From Oxyruncus cristatus (Eukaryota; Chordata; Aves; Passeriformes; Cotingidae): a stretch of 64,000 bases of DNA. Location of the stretch: the NCBI GenBank assembly GCA_013399855.1, contig VXAY01004954.1:89749-153748 (forward strand), given 5' to 3'. The notes beneath the pieces are model-generated. The model saw nothing but the letters and a program-made list of their open reading frames with translations, did no database searches and was not told the DNA's origin. Shown one piece after another: positions 58,100 to 64,000 of the stretch (the first letter of the stretch is position 1; each line of letters begins with the position of its first letter). The position numbers were made by a program, and so were the translations under genes.

Positions 58100-60337
58100 G
58101 ATCAACAGAACCTGGTTCTAAGGGGTGCCTTCAATTATCTAGACATTTGTGGAAAGAACAGTACAGTAGCTCACATGTCACCCACCCAGATCTTGAAATA
58201 CAGAGAGGATTACTTCCTCATACCAACATCAGATGCGCCAGCCAGCAGTGAGGCACTGCTGGACTTACTACTCACAAATGAACAAAACTCCCTTTGTGGT
58301 GTCTTGGTTAGTGACAGCCTTGGCTACAGTGATCACAGTATTATGGAGTTTGGGATCCAATCCTGAAGATTAGTACTAAGAGAAAGGTTTTGTATTTTAG
58401 AAGAGCAAACTTCAGCTTGCTTAAAACTCAGCTGGGAGGGACTCCATGGGAAGCTTCTATGAAGGATAAAGCAGCCAGCAAATGCTGGGAGTTTTTCAAG
58501 AATACTCTCCTGGAAACATGAAAACAGTTTATTCCCCTTAAAGGTAAGGACAATAGGTGGAAGAAGAGATCTCTTGTGCTTATATGTGAGCTTCTGAGGC
58601 TTCTCAAAACCAAATGAGAAGTCTACCAAGATGGAAAAGTAGACAAATACCCATTGAGAACTATAACTTGTCAGGATTTGCAGAGGTGCAGTTAGAAAAG
58701 CAAAACCTCATTTTGAATTGAAATTGGCCACAAAAAAAAAGGGTTCTCCAGGACCTCTCCTCAAACCTCTACTGTTTAACAATGCTGAGAAGTGGGAAGT
58801 TCTCAACACTTCTTTCATCTCTGTTGGGTCCTAGGCCTTGGGAGCAAGTTTCTGTCTTGATGCAAACACAGACTCACCAGCAAAGAAAGAAGAGCTAGTA
58901 TTTGAGCTATTATAGGAATTTGATCCCTACAATTTGGTGGCCATGACAGTAGCCACCTGAGAGTGTTAAGAGAGCTGGCTGACATCAGGAGGCCACACCA
59001 TAGTCTTTGAGAAGCTGTGAAGATCAGGGGGCAACTGAGAAGACCTGAAGAAGGCTAAAGGCACCCCAATTTACAAGAAGGGCTTAAAGGAGAATCCAGA
59101 AACTGTAGGTCCATCAATCTTACTTCATTCCCTGAAAAAATTGCAGAACAGTTTCTTCTGGGAGATATCATAAGTTCAGATGAAGAATATTTCTTGGAAA
59201 AGCCAGCACGGATTCACCAAGGGCAAATCATGCTTGACAAACCTGATTTCCCTCTACGAAGTTACCTACTTGGTCAATTTGGGTCAAGTAGTCAACATTG
59301 TCCACATGGATTTCTCCAAGGCTTTCAAGGTTTCCTAGAGAAAGTCTAGACAAGGGGCCTGTGAGATGGGTGAGGAACTGTCTGCCTGGCTGCACTCAGA
59401 GGGTTGTGGTAAAAATCTTTCAAAATGGCCAGCCTGTCACAAATGTGATGCCCCAGGGATCAGTTGTGGACCCAAAGCTGTTTAGTATCTTCAATAAGGG
59501 ATCTGGAGTATGGGATCAAGTACACACAGGTAAAGTTTGCTAATGATTCCAAATTGAGTGCGGATGTGGATACTTCATAAGGAAGATTCATCCTGCAGGA
59601 GGACCTGGGTAGGCTGGAAGAGTAACAAGAGCCTTATGATGTTCGACAAGGACAAGGATAAGGTATTGCACCTGGGAAAACATAAGCACAGACTGGGATC
59701 TACTTGATCAGTTCTGTGGAAAGGGACCTGAGTCTGAGTGAACTGTTCTGCTGTGGTATGGAAAGCCAAAAGGACGCTGGACTTCATCAACAAGGACACT
59801 ACCAGGAGATAGAACTCCACTCATCACTTGTCAGGCTGGAATACTGTGTTCCATTTTTGTCCCCGCTGTAAGAAAGAGATGTGGACAGGCTGGAGACCAT
59901 CCAGAGAAGGACCAAAAAGATGACCGAAAGACCAGAAAGGCAGCCATATAGGAAAAGGGTGAGAAAACTGGGTTTGTTCTGCCTTGAGAAAGAAGGCTTA
60001 GTGGAGGTTTGGTCACTGTTTTTCAGTATTTAAGAGATGGCTACAGACACCGTGAAGACTCCCTTTTTGCAAGAAGTCATGTGGAAAAGATGAAGGGTAA
60101 TGGGTGCAAGTTAGTCCTGGGGAGATTCCAATTGGACGCAAGAGGAAAATTTTTCCACAATGAGAACAATCATTCATTGGAATAATCTCCATAGGGAAGT
60201 GGTGGATTCCCCAATGTTAGACACTTTTAAGATTTGGTTGAACAAAATGCAAGGTCATTCCTGTGCTTTTGCCAAGAAAAGCTGGCTGAGGTGATTCTCA
60301 AGGTCCCCTTCAAACTTGGTATTCTATGATTCTATGA
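58100..60337 (+). mobile_element. Long decayed CR1 LINE, endonuclease to 3' end
   Basis: The longest LINE remnant in the window. Near 58235-58350 it encodes the end of the ORF2 endonuclease (LLDLLLTNEQ, then the catalytic-type SDH within LGYSDHSIMEF). At about 58395-58500 comes the linker with GGTPWEA and KCWEFFKNTLL. Parts of the reverse transcriptase follow: IYKKGLKENPE near 59070, then SQHGFTKGKSCLTNL and VHMDFSKAF at 59205-59330. The C-terminal region runs after that, to a CR1 tail ATTCTATGATTCTATGA at 60321-60337. Many stops and frameshifts interrupt it, the segment 58690-59030 is poorly alignable, and I could not find the YADD-type catalytic block. It is inactive. The 5' edge near the LTR is uncertain. 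Confidence 0.88.
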
Positions 60338-60939
60338 AAACTGAGAAAGAGCCATCTTAGTGCTCAATCTTGTTAAGCCTGATGAGATTGTACATGATGT
60401 AAGAAAGGCAATGCCTAACCCAAGTTATATAACAGCAGAATCAAGATCTAGTGTTGATCTTACCCGTCATTACAAACACTGTGTGTGACTCACCTACTAT
60501 CTATATGCTTTTGTTCTCCACCTGAAAGGGATGAGTAAGGACAGATACACTGAAAAAGAGGTGCACAAATGTGACAGTCTTATAACACGCTGTGTAATAT
60601 AGAATAATGCAATGTTCAAAACAAATCTAAAACTTTACTGTAGCATGGAGATGATTTTCAAAATGTGTATTTACAGATACTAAATGCCATACACTTCCAT
60701 AGAAAGTCAGATTCATGATCAAAACCATTTTCAGATCAATAACAAGTTAAAGGTTGGAAATTATTAGGAGAGAATTATATGAAATAAGAGGACTTTATTT
60801 TGCCATCTGTCTCTTTAATAGTCTGCGTAGTTCTGATCTCTTCATCTTAAAAACAAATAATAAAAGATCTAATAGAAGTGAAGAAACTTCAGAAAGGGAC
60901 AACAAGGAAGATCAAAGGTACCAAGCAATTTCTGTATTG
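60338..60939. other. AT-rich non-coding stretch, no gene seen
   Basis: No recognisable feature between the CR1 tail and the older CR1-like fragment. Confidence 0.6.
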
Positions 60940-61215
60940 GGTCTGGCTGAGCAAACTGACACTCTTCAGCTGGGATAAGAGAGATTTCAGAAGGCAGGTC
61001 CACAAATCATCATGTCATGGAGGAAGCAATTGATTTTCTCACCATCTCTAGGACATGCTAGTGGGAGGCTAGTTCAAAACAACCAAAGAAGGTATCTCCT
61101 AATCAAACAGAGAGCAAGCTGTACTCTCTGCCAAATTTGTCATGCTGTAAAGTTTGCATGAGGGAATGAAATAGCAGACTGGACAAGTTCTTCAAGAGAA
61201 ATTCATTTAAAGATT
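60940..61215 (+). mobile_element. Ancient CR1-like LINE fragment (3' region)
   Basis: Collinear blocks resemble the 3' end of old amniote CR1 elements. GTCTGGCTGAGCAAACTGAC with CTCTTCAGCTGGGATAAGAG corresponds to the LRELGLFSLEKRR block. GTGGGAGGCTAGTTCAAAAC corresponds to a later ORF2 segment. AAAGTTTGCATGAGGG with GACTGGACAAGTTCTTCAAG and GAGAAATTCA corresponds to the C-terminal FKKRLDKF-type block. The frame is lost and the tail cannot be defined. It is much more diverged than the two CR1 copies upstream, hence older. Confidence 0.55.
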
Positions 61216-63671
61216 TGGGATCAACATATGACTACAAAATATATGTACTCAGGCAGTCCTCTGTGCTGAATATTGTTAAATATGAATAGGAAGAAGCTGG
61301 AGACAGGACATTGAATAATATGCACCTGGGGACTGCCACAGGACAGCTGTTGTGTCTAACTAGACTACTGCTAAAATTTACTACAGGTTAAATAACAATT
61401 GAATCATATGACTGAAAAAAGGCGATAACATTTTATTTATCAGAAATCAAATTGGAAAAATTCAGTGCCCCCCTTCAGTATTGTTGATTTCTTCTAATGG
61501 TTTTATTTCACTAATTCAGGAAAGCAAATTTTAACATGAGTCATCAAATACTTCCATAGAACCACAGACCAAACAGCAATATTAGGAAAATTTGTATATG
61601 ACACCAGAGAGATATGCCAATTATTAAGAATGGATTTTTTAATTTTCCATTATTTTATATGTAAGCAGGTGAAAAACTATACAGTTAAGTATGTTACTAA
61701 AGTTTTCCTTCCCAATGACAACAATGCACCAACTTGAAAAATCAAGCAGATGTTCATAAAATGTTTGAGTCCTTAATTTTGGTTGACAAATGGAACAGTC
61801 CCATCAAAATACTCTCCCTTGGTAGAACCTAAGAGTACACATAATGATTTCACTCAGCTCTGCAATGACATTTGCTATAATTAAGAAAGTGATGACTTCT
61901 TTTTTTATTCTCTTTTTGTTCATGAATTCATATTTTTAAAATCAGTATTTTAAAAAAAAGAAAAACTTTACAACATCATTAAGCACTGTAGTCTTAATAT
62001 ATATATATATGTAATTTCCAGCTACACTCTTGATTTTTTATTGCATTATTCAGATATACTCCCTTTTTGGAAACTGTTGCATGAGGTTAACTGTTGCATG
62101 AGGTTAAATGTTTTTGCTTTAATGTTCAATGTATAACACAAACATGTAAAACTTTTCTTAGGCCTTATTTTGTATACCTTAATGTATTCTCACTTTTTGC
62201 TTTCCCAAATGAAACAGAAACAACTTGAACTTTGAAGGCCCATCTTTCAGATATCCTGTGTGCTAAAAGTGCTTGTTGACATTACTTTTATTAAATATGG
62301 CTTCTGAATCCTCATCCTTTTATTATTCTTAGCAAGGCAGCTCCCACCTGCACCTTTTCTGAAAGGCATCTGCATGCGCACATTAAAGTTAAACATTTCT
62401 TTAGTTCCCCTCTACACAGGGAGCCACTTTCCAAGTGGAGATTGGGAATTTGTTTTTGTATTGTGTTGAATCCATACCTCTGATTTATGCCCTTGGCCTC
62501 TAAAGTGAAAGAACATTAATTTTTAATGTAGGGAAACAGGGAATGGAGCATGGTAAGGGGTTTTTTATGTGAACATTTGAGAGACAAAAAAAAATGAACA
62601 AATAAATCTGTGTTGTTCTATTTTCAGATTTGCATGCCTTCCATTTTAAATCACTAAAAGTTAAAGGAGACTGATATTTACAATCCATTCTGTCTTAGCT
62701 CTGAACTGGGGAAATTCCCCCTTTCTAGTATTTCTTTAGCACTTCAGCTAATGTGCAACGATTCAGTGTCAAACAACACACTGAAATTTTTTATCTGCCA
62801 GACTCACAGATATTTTTTCCCTTCATCACACAGACAGCAGACTACATCCAAAAAACAACAATAAATTCTGCATCAAGATACACTGAACACCCCACACGTA
62901 TCCCTCTGGTATGTGTTATGAGGAGAAGCTTAATTGCTAGAGAAGTCCTGAACTTGAAATGTAGAAGTTTTTCTGCATGTTGTTTCCAGGAGACCTCTCT
63001 GCACTGCCTCAGGGGCACGTATCTGAAGTGTGACTGGAATATGGAAGCCCAAATTTCTTGTATGCTAAGAAAAATCAGTCCCAACTCAATGACATACAAC
63101 AGAGCAACTGGAGGCTGTTTTTAAAAAGGGTGTGAAAACTGAGTGTGTAACAAGTATGTCACTCTGCCTTGTATATGGAAGGCCTACATATCCACTCCTT
63201 CCAGGATGATTCCTTTGATTTCTTGCCCCCTGAAATTTAATTAATTTCAGTGATCTTTGCAATACTAAGATCTGATCACTGTATTTGTGTTTTGTATTTA
63301 GTTAACATTAGCTGAAGCTCTCATTTCTCATTTCAGAGTACTTTAAAATACAAATGTGACTTTCATGCATAACAGGAGCACCATTCCAAACTTTTATTAA
63401 TTTTCATTTAAATGTACTTTAAAAATAATTCACTTTGATGTAATAAATCATCAGTGCCAACTTAATTGAAATAATTTAATGTTAAAACACTGCTGTCATT
63501 GCAGAAAGTGGAAAATTGGTCAAAGCGTTTCATTTCATTAAGGCTGAAAAAACTGGTTAGACTGAATTGCTTTGTGTTTTAATTTTTTTGTTCCTTCTGC
63601 AATGTACTTAATCTGCATAATAACAGGATGTAGAAAGCTTTACTTACGATAGATGGGAAAATACCTAAAAT
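61216..63671. other. AT-rich non-coding stretch, no gene seen
   Basis: It contains (AT)7 at 61997-62010 and a 17-bp tandem duplication at 62074-62107. The 123-codon ORF at 62753-63124 has no recognisable domain and overlaps an 85-codon ORF on the other strand. Confidence 0.6.
62074..62107. repeat. Perfect 17-bp tandem duplication
   Basis: CTGTTGCATGAGGTTAA occurs twice in succession (62074-62090 and 62091-62107) with no mismatch, indicating a recent event. Confidence 0.92.
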
Positions 63672-63815
63672 TTTCAGCCAACTGTTATACATATTGTAAA
63701 TATATAGAAACACATTAAACATGATATGCAATAAAAATTACTTGATGTTGAAGTGATCTAATACAGCTAAAATAGAAATCCTAGGAGAAGTTCACACTAT
63801 GTAAAATATTACACA
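63672..63815 (+). repeat. Unidentified dispersed repeat, copy B
   Basis: It is the partner of 54241-54384 in the same orientation, about 9.4 kb away. It starts TTTCAGCCAACTGTTATACA and shares AGCTAAAATAGAAATCCTAG-like and TTCACACTATGTAAAATATT blocks. The two copies differ at many positions, so they are not a recent duplication. Confidence 0.8.
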
Positions 63816-64000
63816 CTCAACATTTCTACAACAAAGGTCAAACCCAAGACCTATCTGCATTTGGGATATTACTGCCCTTTCTCTGTTATAAGAGTTATTC
63901 CTCATTACAAGGTAGGTGGGAAAAATTATTTCACTTCCACAATAACTAATTGGAGAAATCTTAATTTAGTTGGGCTACAACATAGAATTCAGACTTATCA
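63816..64000. other. Non-coding end of window
   Basis: No feature recognised. Confidence 0.6.

Noticed and set aside
62753..63124. 123-codon ORF, longest on the plus strand outside repeats
   Set aside because: Length is within chance expectation for 64 kb, there is no recognisable content, and it overlaps an ORF on the other strand.
1..64000. CRISPR arrays, phage, plasmid or bacterial operons
   Set aside because: No regularly spaced repeats, Shine-Dalgarno-led gene strings or prokaryotic families occur, and the repeat content is avian.

Overview
The window reads as AT-rich, gene-poor nuclear DNA from a bird, most likely a passerine. Three things point there. CR1 LINE remnants end in the avian CR1 tail (TGATTCTATGA-type). 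Several LTRs have the typical avian endogenous-retrovirus layout: ATTCCATA box, TATA box, AATAAA, and an end in CCACCACA or a similar CA terminus. A SINE joins a tRNA-Ile-like head to a CR1 tail, a design known from passerine SINEs of the TguSINE1 type. No bacterial, plasmid or phage feature is present, and no host protein-coding gene could be recognised. The sequence is probably intergenic DNA or the inside of a very large intron.

Layout. 1-5.5 kb is unremarkable apart from the SINE at 2500-2640 (minus strand). A complete solo LTR on the minus strand lies at 5552-6138. From 6.1 to 28.3 kb there is mostly unique AT-rich DNA with a short 18-bp tandem repeat (8014-8060), a nested palindrome (13905-13970), a small CR1 scrap (18361-18463) and one unidentified hydrophobic ORF (21781-22149, minus). 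At 28.3-31.0 kb there are two LINE 3' ends in a row: a CR1 copy (28335-29150), and a different, non-CR1 LINE (30197-31014) whose C-terminal zinc finger, very short 3' UTR, GAT-repeat tail and perfect 13-bp target-site duplication are all visible. 31-54 kb is again mainly unique, with an LTR 3' fragment at 35003-35209 and a two-base assembly ambiguity at 35531-35532.

The last 10 kb is the repeat-dense part. It holds an unidentified repeat present twice (54241-54384 and 63672-63815), a second complete solo LTR of a different family with a 5-bp duplication (55239-55824), and a truncated LTR (57577-58045). That LTR is followed by a long decayed CR1 (about 58100-60337) and an older CR1-like fragment (60940-61215).

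No set of genes works together here; the window is a record of retrotransposition. The observation most worth following is the 30.2-31.0 kb LINE. It is better preserved than the CR1 copies, has its target-site duplication intact, and carries a domain layout that avian CR1 lacks. An RTE-type (AviRTE-like) origin is an inference that a library search would settle.
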